From the NCBI GenBank assembly GCA_003755025.1, contig RJVL01000001.1, forward strand, positions 793,112 to 857,111: a stretch of DNA of 64,000 nucleotides, given 5' to 3'. The position numbers were made by a program, and so were the translations under genes. This document shows, in pieces, positions 9,253-16,271 of this stretch (within the stretch, counting starts at the first letter, position 1; each line of letters opens with the position of its first letter). This DNA comes from Diaphorobacter nitroreducens (lineage in GTDB: Bacteria; Pseudomonadota; Gammaproteobacteria; Burkholderiales; Burkholderiaceae_C). A model generated the notes under the pieces. The model worked only from the letters and a program-made list of their open reading frames with translations. It ran no database searches and had not been told where the DNA came from.

Positions 9253-9320
9253 CAATAAAAAATGCGCCTAGCGCTTGCGGAATAAGCGCTGATAGCTATG
9301 TTTTTAATAGCGAGTGCTAG
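9253..9320. repeat. Dispersed palindromic element between rhlE and nosL2
   Basis: The core CTAGCGCTT-gcggaat-AAGCGCTGATAGCTAT is followed by tttttaatag. The stem AGCGCTT/AAGCGCT sits at 9270-9276 and 9284-9290. The nosL2 stop codon (9317-9319) lies in its tail, so the element is the 3' end of the nos operon. Confidence 0.75.
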
Positions 9321-9979
9321 GGGTGATTGTGCCCGCCAGGGCCCGCCAACTGCGCGATCAGGGGGGCATCCACGGCGCCAAAGGCGAGCACTGTGCCGCC
9401 GCGCTGCGCGGCAAAGGCCTGTGCGGCCTCCCGTGTCGAGAACGCGGGCAGATTGCCGGCGCGCATCGGCCCCCGCGCCGACGAGCCGTGCACGTAATAG
9501 GCAGACAGCGCGTCCGTCCAGCGGGCACCGCCCGCGGCCGTAGGGCGAGCGGTGTCGGTGACGTAGTGCGCCATGATGTCCCGTGCATTGCGGCCGGGGC
9601 TGTAGCGGGCCACGTCCTGCAGGTACATGAACAACGACAGGGGCGAGTCGAAAAACTGTGCGTCGCCATTGCGAAAGATGACCTGCGCCGCCCAGTCGGG
9701 CGAACGGGCGGGGAACATGCCGCATACGGGGCAGCGCGCATCCACCGGAATGGGGCGCGCTGCCGTGGGCGGCAGGCCTGACGCGGGGTCGTACGGCGTC
9801 GGGGGTGCGACGATGCACACGTCCGGCTCCAGGGCGGGAGCCGGCTCGGGCCGCAGCGCGCTGCGCAGGCCCGGCACGCCCCAGAGCCCGCCCGCCGCAG
9901 CTGCAAACACCAGCGCGCCCGCAACCATGCGCCTGCGGCGTGGCTGGTGCGGCGGAGGACTCAGGGTGGATGCAGACAT
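9317..9979 (-). CDS. NosL-family protein, second membrane-anchored paralogue
   Basis: A 220-residue protein. An Arg-rich N-terminus is followed by a hydrophobic segment (MVAGALVFAAAAGGLWGV, residues ~18-35). A periplasmic NosL-like domain with CPVCGMF and later GNARDIMAHYVTD and AGNLPAFSTREAAQAFAAQ is then seen, the same plan as NosL copper chaperones. It differs from the upstream lipoprotein NosL (CPVCGM instead of CELDGM). The start is uncertain: the ATG at 9979 lies 13 bases after the nosL stop, and an upstream ATG at 10018 would overlap it. It is the last gene of the nos operon and is presumably a copper-binding helper for NosZ assembly. Confidence 0.78.
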   Translation of the reverse strand: MSASTLSPPPHQPRRRRMVAGALVFAAAAGGLWGVPGLRSALRPEPAPALEPDVCIVAPPTPYDPASGLPPTAARPIPVDARCPVCGMFPARSPDWAAQVIFRNGDAQFFDSPLSLFMYLQDVARYSPGRNARDIMAHYVTDTARPTAAGGARWTDALSAYYVHGSSARGPMRAGNLPAFSTREAAQAFAAQRGGTVLAFGAVDAPLIAQLAGPGGHNHP

Positions 9980-9992
9980 GGTGCAAGGGCTG

Positions 9993-10541
9993 TTACATGC
10001 GGGTGTCGTGCAGCGCACCGCCGCTCAGGTCCACCATGTCGAGCTTGATGTCCGCAAAGCGCAGCACCTTGCCGCCATGTTCGCCGGCGAATTTGGCCGC
10101 ATCGGCCTCCTGCGCGAAGCTGGCGATGGTGGGGCCCATGGAGCCATGCCGCTTGCTGCCCAGCACGTAGACGGCGGTCTTGGCGTCGATCCAGTGGCCT
10201 TTGGGTTCGTTCCAGTCGGCCTTGCCCATGTCCTGCACGTACACGGCGCGCACTGCACGCACTTGTTCTCCGGCGAGCAGGGTGTTGAACAGTTCGATGG
10301 TGTCGCAGAAGAAGGACGGCTTTTCCTGGCCCGCGTAGTGGATCTGCGCCTTGGGGCCGGGGTAGTCTGCAAGCAGCATGCCGTCGAGCTCGCAACTTGT
10401 GGAACGGTCGATCTCCACGGGCGCAAGGGACTGCTGTTCGGCTGCCTTGTCGCCGCAGCCAGCCAGCAGGCTGCTGGTGGCCAGCGCCGTGAAGGCGGCC
10501 ATGCCCAGTGCACGGCGACGGGTGATGCAGGAACAGGTCAT
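9993..10541 (-). CDS. nosL: NosL, copper-binding lipoprotein for nitrous oxide reductase maturation
   Basis: A 182-residue lipoprotein. The signal peptide ends in the lipobox LLAGC, followed by GDKAAEQQ. The mature domain has the NosL signature SCELDGMLLADYPGPKAQI, with Cys and Met as likely Cu(I) ligands, and FFCDTIELF. NosL delivers Cu(I) to the NosDFY apparatus for the CuZ site of NosZ in the periplasm. Start at ATG 10541, which overlaps the nosY stop as ATGA and implies translational coupling. A longer frame to 10586 adds 15 residues without a ribosome site. Confidence 0.92.
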   Translation of the reverse strand: MTCSCITRRRALGMAAFTALATSSLLAGCGDKAAEQQSLAPVEIDRSTSCELDGMLLADYPGPKAQIHYAGQEKPSFFCDTIELFNTLLAGEQVRAVRAVYVQDMGKADWNEPKGHWIDAKTAVYVLGSKRHGSMGPTIASFAQEADAAKFAGEHGGKVLRFADIKLDMVDLSGGALHDTRM

Positions 10542-11353
10542 GGCTTGAATCTCCAGTTGGCGATGGCGAGCGGCAGGGCGATCCACGCCAGCATCACGCC
10601 ACCCATGATTGCGGGGCTACCCAGCGACGAGGGAACGACGCTGGCGAGCCCGTAGAGCGTGCGCACGTCTTCGAGCGAGAACACGTTGAGGATACGGAAC
10701 ACGTCGGCCGGGTTCAGCAGCAGCAGCCAGGCGAACGCATCGCCCGCGAACTGCCCGCCCGTGGCCACCAGCAGGCCCAGCAGCAGCAAATCGAACACCA
10801 GCACGAAGAAGAACCAGGTAGCGATGGCCAGGCCCGAGGCGCGCGTGCGGTCGCGAGCCAGCACCGATAGCATCACTGCCAGGCTCAGGAATGCGAGGCC
10901 CAGCAATACCGAGCTGATCATGAAGCCGCCGTAGTGGAACAGGGCATTGGCGCTCATGTGGCGCCACAGCAGCACCGCCACCAGCCCGAAGCCCGCCAGG
11001 GTGGAGAGCGCCAGCGCAGCCGCCAAGCCCAGGTATTTGCCCAGCAGCAATTCCAGCCGGGTGATGGGCAGGGCCAGCAGCAGATCAAGCGAGCCGCGCT
11101 CGCGCTCGCCCACGATGGCATCGAACCCCAGCAACAGCGCAATCAGCGGGATGAGGTAGATGACCAGGCTGACGAGGCTGGCGATGGTGAACTCGATGGA
11201 GCGAAAGCCCACCGTGCCCTGCTGCGCGCCGCCGAAGTAGGCGATGACGAGTGAGAACACGGTGAAGACGAGGGCCACCGCAAGCACCCAGCGATTGCGC
11301 ATGCGATCGCGGAATTCTTTGGCGGCGATGGTGAAGATCTGGGTCAGTTCCAT
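10538..11353 (-). CDS. nosY: NosY, ABC transporter permease for NosZ maturation
   Basis: A 271-residue polytopic membrane protein with about six hydrophobic helices. It has the NosY-type opening AAKEFRDRMRNRWVLAV and the GERERGSLDLLLALPITR segment between helices. NosY dimerises in the inner membrane with NosF (ATPase) and NosD (periplasmic) to remodel NosL and NosZ during CuZ assembly. The ATG at 11353 is 20 bases after nosF. The stop overlaps the nosL start by four bases (ATGA). Confidence 0.92.
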   Translation of the reverse strand: MELTQIFTIAAKEFRDRMRNRWVLAVALVFTVFSLVIAYFGGAQQGTVGFRSIEFTIASLVSLVIYLIPLIALLLGFDAIVGERERGSLDLLLALPITRLELLLGKYLGLAAALALSTLAGFGLVAVLLWRHMSANALFHYGGFMISSVLLGLAFLSLAVMLSVLARDRTRASGLAIATWFFFVLVFDLLLLGLLVATGGQFAGDAFAWLLLLNPADVFRILNVFSLEDVRTLYGLASVVPSSLGSPAIMGGVMLAWIALPLAIANWRFKP

Positions 11354-11373
11354 GGGGCGTCGTGGGCAGGGTG

Positions 11374-12306
11374 TCAGTCGGCGAAGCCGAAGAACACGTC
11401 TTCGAGCGAGGGCTCCAGCAGCTTGAGGTCGCGCACGCGCGCACCCAGTGGCGCGAGGGCGGCCAGCACGGCCATCTTCTGCTCGCGCGGGCAGTGCAGG
11501 CGCAAGCCTTCGGGCGTGTGCTCGGGGACGATGCCCGTCGCTTGTTCCAGCGCCTGTGCGGCGGCGGGCCGGTCGGCGGGTGCGATGTCCAGTTCGAACG
11601 ACAGCGGCATGCGGGTTTGCTCGCGCAGCTGCTGCACGCTGCCCAGCGCCTGGATGCGGCCGGCCGAGAGAATGGCGAGCCGGTCCACGCGTTCTTGCAG
11701 TTCGGCGAGGATGTGCGAGGTGATGACCATGGTCACGCCCTCGGCCTGCAGGCCCCGCAGCGTGGTGTAGAAGTCGCGGATCGCCTGCGGGTCCAGGCCG
11801 TTGGTGGGCTCGTCCAGGAACAACACGCGCGGGCTGCCCAGCAATGCCTGCGCGAAGCCCAGGCGCTGGCGCATGCCCTTGGAATACTCGCGCACCGGGC
11901 GCTTGCCGGCGTGTGCCAGGCCCACGCGCTCCAGAATGTCCGCGCACTGCGCCAGCGGGGCGGATTTCAGCCGCGCGAAAAAGCGCAGCGTCTCCAATCC
12001 GTCCAGGTTGTCGTAGAGCACCACGTTCTCGGGCAGGTAGCCCAGTTGGCGGCGGGCGGCGCGGAACCCCCGCCCACCCACCTGGGCGCCTGCGATCAAA
12101 AGCGTGCCCTGCGTGGGCTTCACCAGGCCCAGCATCATCTTGAACAGCGTGCTCTTGCCTGCGCCGTTGTGCCCGATCAGGCCGAAGATCTCGCCCTTGG
12201 GGATGTCCAGGTCCACGCCGTCCACGGCGTGCAGCGCGCCGTAGTGCTTGCTGACGCCGCGCAGCGAGATGGCCACGTTGTCACTGGCCGGGGAAATGCT
12301 TGCCAC
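11374..12306 (-). CDS. nosF: NosF, ABC transporter ATPase for NosZ maturation
   Basis: A 310-residue ATPase. It has Walker A GHNGAGKST, Q-loop region, signature YSKGMRQRLG, Walker B VLFLDEPTNGLD and the switch His in ITSHILAEL, in the usual order, then a ~90-residue C-terminal domain. It powers the NosDFY complex from the cytoplasm. No ATG is in frame at the start. I choose GTG at 12306 because GGAG lies eight bases upstream; GTG at 12315 is also possible but would overlap that site. The start overlaps the nosD end by 26 bases, implying coupling. Confidence 0.92.
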   Translation of the reverse strand: MASISPASDNVAISLRGVSKHYGALHAVDGVDLDIPKGEIFGLIGHNGAGKSTLFKMMLGLVKPTQGTLLIAGAQVGGRGFRAARRQLGYLPENVVLYDNLDGLETLRFFARLKSAPLAQCADILERVGLAHAGKRPVREYSKGMRQRLGFAQALLGSPRVLFLDEPTNGLDPQAIRDFYTTLRGLQAEGVTMVITSHILAELQERVDRLAILSAGRIQALGSVQQLREQTRMPLSFELDIAPADRPAAAQALEQATGIVPEHTPEGLRLHCPREQKMAVLAALAPLGARVRDLKLLEPSLEDVFFGFAD

Positions 12307-13552
12307 GCCATTCACTCCATTGTTGATTGCTGGGCTGCATGCGCGGCTTCGGGTCCACGACCGATGGCACGCGCAGCACAGGGAACTGCCGGCCCACCAG
12401 GCGCAGGGCCTGCACGGCCGGGCTGGCCAGCAGCAGCTTGACGCTAGGGTGGCGCCAGGTCAGGCGGTCCACCATGTCGTTGGCCTCGTAGGGCACATCG
12501 CCGACACCGTCGCCATCGCGGTCCCAGCCCAGGTAGTTGCTCCAGTGGTTGCCGCTCTTGGCGCCCCAGCGCTCGTCGCGCGCACCCACGTAGCGTACCT
12601 GCTCGCGGTTGGAGATGAAGTCGTTGCCTTCGACTTCGTTGTTCTTCGAGCCCGCGGCCAGGTGCACGCCGACGGTGTTGTCCACCACCAGGTTGTTGTT
12701 GAGCTTGATGTACTCCACGTCGTAGATGAAGAAGCCCCGGCTGTTGCCGGCCACGACGTTGCCTTCGATCACCGAATCCTGCAGCGTGCGCAGCATGATG
12801 CCGTGGTCGGAGTTGCCCCAGGCGCGGTTGTTGCGCACGGTCTGCTCGCGCACTTCCATCAGGGCCAAGCCGCCACGGTTGTAGTAGGTGTCGTTGTCCT
12901 CCCACAGGTTGTAGTAGGAGTTCATGTAGTGCGTGCCATAGCGGCTGTGATGCAGCTGATTGCCCTTGAACAGCGCATGGTGCGAGACGTCCACGTAGAG
13001 CGCGTCGCGCACGAAACTGATGTTGTTGTTCAGGATCTTTGCGCCTTTGGTGTTGTACAGCTGCACGCCGTTGCCACGCTGCGGGGAGGAGTATTCACGC
13101 TTGCCGGTGATGACGTTGTGCTCGATGAGCACGTCATTGGCCTTCTCGATCCACAGGCCGAACAGGTTGTAGGTGAGGTCGCAGCGGCGTACGACGGCAC
13201 GGTGGGCGCCCGGGTAGAGGTAGATGCCGGCGTTCTGATCCTTGAGGTCGTCACCCGAGTCGCGCACGATCAGGCCCTCGATCACCACGTCCGGTGCGGT
13301 GACGCGGATGGTGTCGCCCTGGTTGCCGCCGCTGATGGTGGGGCGGTCCACGCCGCGCAACGTGAGGGGCTTGTCGATCACCAGATTGGCGCGGTACGTG
13401 CCCCGCGCAATCTCCAGCACATCGCCTGCCTTGGCTTTGCGCACGGCGGCGGTCAGATCGTCGCCCGCTCGCACATGGAGGGTGGCTGCCTGGCAGGCCC
13501 CGGCGAGGGTCATCGCCAAGGCCAGCATTAAGTGGGTGACACCGCCCTTCAT
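12281..13552 (-). CDS. nosD: NosD, periplasmic copper-processing protein of nitrous oxide reductase
   Basis: A 423-residue protein with a Sec signal peptide (MLALAMTLAGACQAATLHV). The body is a right-handed parallel beta-helix built from short repeats of the form GNxI/NNxI (for example LIEHNVITG, ILNNNISF, VIEGNVVAG, KLNNNLVV), ending with NHWSNYLGWDRDGDGVGDVPY, a NosD/carbohydrate-binding family hallmark. It works on the periplasmic face of NosFY in CuZ assembly. Start at ATG 13552 overlaps the nosR stop (ATGA). The same frame stays open to 14509 inside nosR, but the signal peptide marks the true start. Confidence 0.93.
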   Translation of the reverse strand: MKGGVTHLMLALAMTLAGACQAATLHVRAGDDLTAAVRKAKAGDVLEIARGTYRANLVIDKPLTLRGVDRPTISGGNQGDTIRVTAPDVVIEGLIVRDSGDDLKDQNAGIYLYPGAHRAVVRRCDLTYNLFGLWIEKANDVLIEHNVITGKREYSSPQRGNGVQLYNTKGAKILNNNISFVRDALYVDVSHHALFKGNQLHHSRYGTHYMNSYYNLWEDNDTYYNRGGLALMEVREQTVRNNRAWGNSDHGIMLRTLQDSVIEGNVVAGNSRGFFIYDVEYIKLNNNLVVDNTVGVHLAAGSKNNEVEGNDFISNREQVRYVGARDERWGAKSGNHWSNYLGWDRDGDGVGDVPYEANDMVDRLTWRHPSVKLLLASPAVQALRLVGRQFPVLRVPSVVDPKPRMQPSNQQWSEWRGKHFPGQ

Positions 13553-16170
13553 GGGGTGAACAGTCCCAGTGCCTGCAGCACCAGGAACAGCGCAGCACCG
13601 ATCATCAGGTTCTTGAATCCTACGTAGCTCATCATGTCCATTACACCTGCAACGCGGTAATTGTCGCGCCACCACGGGCCGTCCTTGACGTAACGGCGGC
13701 CCGACAGCCGAATCAACACTTCGTACACGCTCCAGCCGAACCACCAGCCGATGATGGCGCCCGACGAGAGGTGGCCCATCGCTGCCATGATCCAGGCGAT
13801 GGTGGCCGCCACCGCCAGCGACAGCCCGGCGATCTGCAGCGCGCGCTGGCTGCGCCAGCCTTCGGCGCTCCAGGGCCAGAGATGGTCGCGCAGTTCTAGC
13901 AACAGCCAGCTCATGAAGCCTACGTTGCGCTTGTGCGCGGGCAGCGTGGGTTCGGTGGGCATGCGCGGATCGGGGCCTTGGGCGGCCTTGGCCGATATCT
14001 GGTCCTGCACGGTGGCGGGGTAGATGGGGATGAAGTAGCCATTCTTGCCGATGGGCGTCATCTCCAAGCCGTCCTTCTCGCGGCGCTTGCGCTCCTTGGC
14101 CAGAGGCGGGCAGCCCTTGGTGTCGGTGTACAGGATCATGCAATCCAGGCAATGCAGGCATTCCCGGTGGTCGATGCGCCCGTCGGCGTCGATGGCCTGT
14201 GCTCCGCAACCCACCGCGCAGGCCTTGCAGCTGTTGCAGTCCTGCTTGCGCTTCAACCCGAACCAGCGGAAGGTGCTGGGCATGGCCAGCGAGGCGCCCA
14301 GCGGGCAGATGTACTTGCAGTAGGGGCGCTCGATGAAGATCGACACGCCGAGGATGGCGGCGACGAACAGGCCATAGGGCCATGCCCGGTTCATCACGCC
14401 GACCAGGAACGTGGTCTTGAAGGGTTCGACCTCGGCCAGCTTCTCGGCCAGACCCATGGAGAACATCGACACCGCCAGCAGGACGAAGAAGACGGCGTAT
14501 TTGATCCACTTGAGCCGGTCATGCCACTTTTGCGGCAGCTGTGTCTGGAAGCGTTTCAGCCCGAGGGCCTTGGCGATCTTGAAGATCGCCTCCTGCAGCG
14601 AGCCGAACGGACACATCCAGCCGCAGAACAGCCCGCGCCCGAACAGGAAGGCGGTCACGATGATGAAGATCCAGAACAGGAAGATGAACGGATCGGACAG
14701 GAACAGCGACCAGGTCCACTGGAACAGGACGGAGTGGAACCAGGTCAGCACCTGGGTGATGGACGGCTGGGCCATGTAGCCAAAGCCGATCCAGAAGATG
14801 CTGATGGCCCAGAAGGTGTACTTGAAGCCATTGACCGGCCACTTGTTCTTGTGCGTGGACAGGCGGGTGAGCCTTTCGCGGAAGGCGTACACCACGGTGA
14901 CTGCGATCAGCAGCAGGGCGAACAGGCTGATGGGCAGGGCCTGCGATTTCCAGATGCGTACCCAGGGGGCATCGGGTTCTTGCACCTTGGGGCGGCCACC
15001 TTCGAGCAGATCTGCCGGCAACCAGTACTTGGACTCGAAGACGGCAAAGCTGCGATGGCCTGTGGCCCGATCGACCCGGTTGCCCAGGAAGGCGAATTTC
15101 CACGGATAGGCCGCAGAAAAGGCCTGCGAGCGGATGATGAAGATGGACGACTCGGTGTAGCGGGGTGCGCCGGCGGCCTCCAGGCCGTACAGATTAAGGG
15201 AGTCCAGGTCGCGGAAGGTGAAGGAGTCGGCACCTTGCTTGACCTGCACACGGTCAAAAATGCCGCCGCGGACGAAACCTGATCCCTTGAAGGACTCCTG
15301 CCCGCCGGTCTTGATGACGAACATGGCGCTCTCGCCTTCCTTGAGGCGTGAACGCAGGCTTTCGAAGCTGTTCTTGCCCAGCAGGCTGCGGCCTACGTCG
15401 GGCTGGTTCAGGTCACCGAACCACATTTCGATGAAGGGCTCGGGGCCGCGCGGCAGGCCCACCTGTTCGGGCTTGACCAGCAATTGCTGCACCGCGCCCA
15501 TCTTGACGAGTTGGGCCCAATCGTAGGTTTGTCCGGTGGTGACAAAGCGAGGCTGCTCGCGCACCGTGGGAGCAATGATGCCGGTCTGGCGTGCCACGGC
15601 CGAGCCCGAGGCCATGACCACCTGGTTCTGAGCCACCACGGTGACGGTGGCGCCGGAGATGGCGTCGACGCCGATGACGTTCTCATCGGGGCGGGAAGGG
15701 CCGACTTCGATGGTGTCGGTGACCGACTTGCCGATGTACTGGTTGTTGAAATTGATGAGTGCCGACTCGGGGATGCCCAGCAGCAGGATGGGCTCGGAGT
15801 GCTTGAGCACCTTCATGCCGACGAAGCGGCCCTGCGTGTCCATACCGATGAGCGTGACCACCGGCTTGCCCGAGTAGGCGGGCGTGTCGGTGATGTCGGT
15901 CGACAGCATGACGTAGCCCAGAAGCTTCTTCTGGGCCGAGTCGTTGTCATACGCCTCGACATAGGGCGGCTGGCCCTTGCGCGGCGAAAAATGCGTAGCG
16001 CCCGGAAATACTTCGGTGCACGGCAGCAGCGCGCACATGTCGGGCGTGGTGGCCAGGTTCGCAGGCAGTTCCGCCTCGTAGGCACCTGCGTGCGCCCGCG
16101 GCACCCAAAGCGGGGCGGCGAGGATCAGAGCAAGACAGAAAGCGGCTAACCGTGAACCTAGGGAAAACAT
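13549..16170 (-). CDS. nosR: NosR, flavin and iron-sulfur membrane protein for NosZ electron supply
   Basis: A predicted 873-residue protein. After a signal peptide comes a periplasmic FMN-binding domain with the flavinylation motif SGATVT at residues 172-177, whose last Thr would carry FMN. Several transmembrane helices follow, with two cytoplasmic polyferredoxin-like Cys motifs (CGWMCPFG, CKYICPLG), and then two 4Fe-4S sites (CNSCKACAVGC and CLHCLDC). About 170 further residues containing roughly three helices follow these clusters, which makes it longer than the ~720-residue Pseudomonas stutzeri NosR. NosR feeds electrons to NosZ. Start at ATG 16170; a TTG at 16182 is also in frame. It lies 101 bases downstream of nosZ, with a hairpin between. 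Confidence 0.93.
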   Translation of the reverse strand: MFSLGSRLAAFCLALILAAPLWVPRAHAGAYEAELPANLATTPDMCALLPCTEVFPGATHFSPRKGQPPYVEAYDNDSAQKKLLGYVMLSTDITDTPAYSGKPVVTLIGMDTQGRFVGMKVLKHSEPILLLGIPESALINFNNQYIGKSVTDTIEVGPSRPDENVIGVDAISGATVTVVAQNQVVMASGSAVARQTGIIAPTVREQPRFVTTGQTYDWAQLVKMGAVQQLLVKPEQVGLPRGPEPFIEMWFGDLNQPDVGRSLLGKNSFESLRSRLKEGESAMFVIKTGGQESFKGSGFVRGGIFDRVQVKQGADSFTFRDLDSLNLYGLEAAGAPRYTESSIFIIRSQAFSAAYPWKFAFLGNRVDRATGHRSFAVFESKYWLPADLLEGGRPKVQEPDAPWVRIWKSQALPISLFALLLIAVTVVYAFRERLTRLSTHKNKWPVNGFKYTFWAISIFWIGFGYMAQPSITQVLTWFHSVLFQWTWSLFLSDPFIFLFWIFIIVTAFLFGRGLFCGWMCPFGSLQEAIFKIAKALGLKRFQTQLPQKWHDRLKWIKYAVFFVLLAVSMFSMGLAEKLAEVEPFKTTFLVGVMNRAWPYGLFVAAILGVSIFIERPYCKYICPLGASLAMPSTFRWFGLKRKQDCNSCKACAVGCGAQAIDADGRIDHRECLHCLDCMILYTDTKGCPPLAKERKRREKDGLEMTPIGKNGYFIPIYPATVQDQISAKAAQGPDPRMPTEPTLPAHKRNVGFMSWLLLELRDHLWPWSAEGWRSQRALQIAGLSLAVAATIAWIMAAMGHLSSGAIIGWWFGWSVYEVLIRLSGRRYVKDGPWWRDNYRVAGVMDMMSYVGFKNLMIGAALFLVLQALGLFTP

Positions 16171-16232
16171 TGCACTATCCAACTAATAGCAGGCGCCGCT
16201 TGCTGCGTCTGCGAAAGAAGCCAATTTGATTT

Positions 16233-16265
16233 GCAACCCTCCCAGGCCAGGCCCAGGAGGGTTGC
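16233..16265 (-). promoter_or_regulatory. Strong hairpin between nosZ and nosR
   Basis: A perfect 10-base stem (GCAACCCTCC at 16233-16242 with GGAGGGTTGC at 16256-16265) and a 13-base loop. It starts six bases after the nosZ stop in the direction of transcription. No U-run follows on the minus-strand transcript, so it is more likely an mRNA-stabilising or partial-termination structure that sets nosZ above nosR expression than a full terminator. Confidence 0.6.
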
Positions 16266-16271
16266 GCATCA

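Noticed and set aside
12316..13531. Plus-strand open frame opposite nosD (427 codons including flanks)
   Set aside because: A shadow of the beta-helix repeats of nosD; no start site or motif supports it.
13553..14509. Upstream extension of the nosD frame inside nosR
   Set aside because: A clear signal peptide begins at 13552 with an ATGA overlap to nosR; the upstream part is out of frame with the Cys-rich nosR coding sequence.
16233..16265. Hairpin after nosZ as a full intrinsic terminator
   Set aside because: No U-run follows on the minus-strand transcript, and nosR-nosL2 would have no other visible promoter in the 101-base gap.
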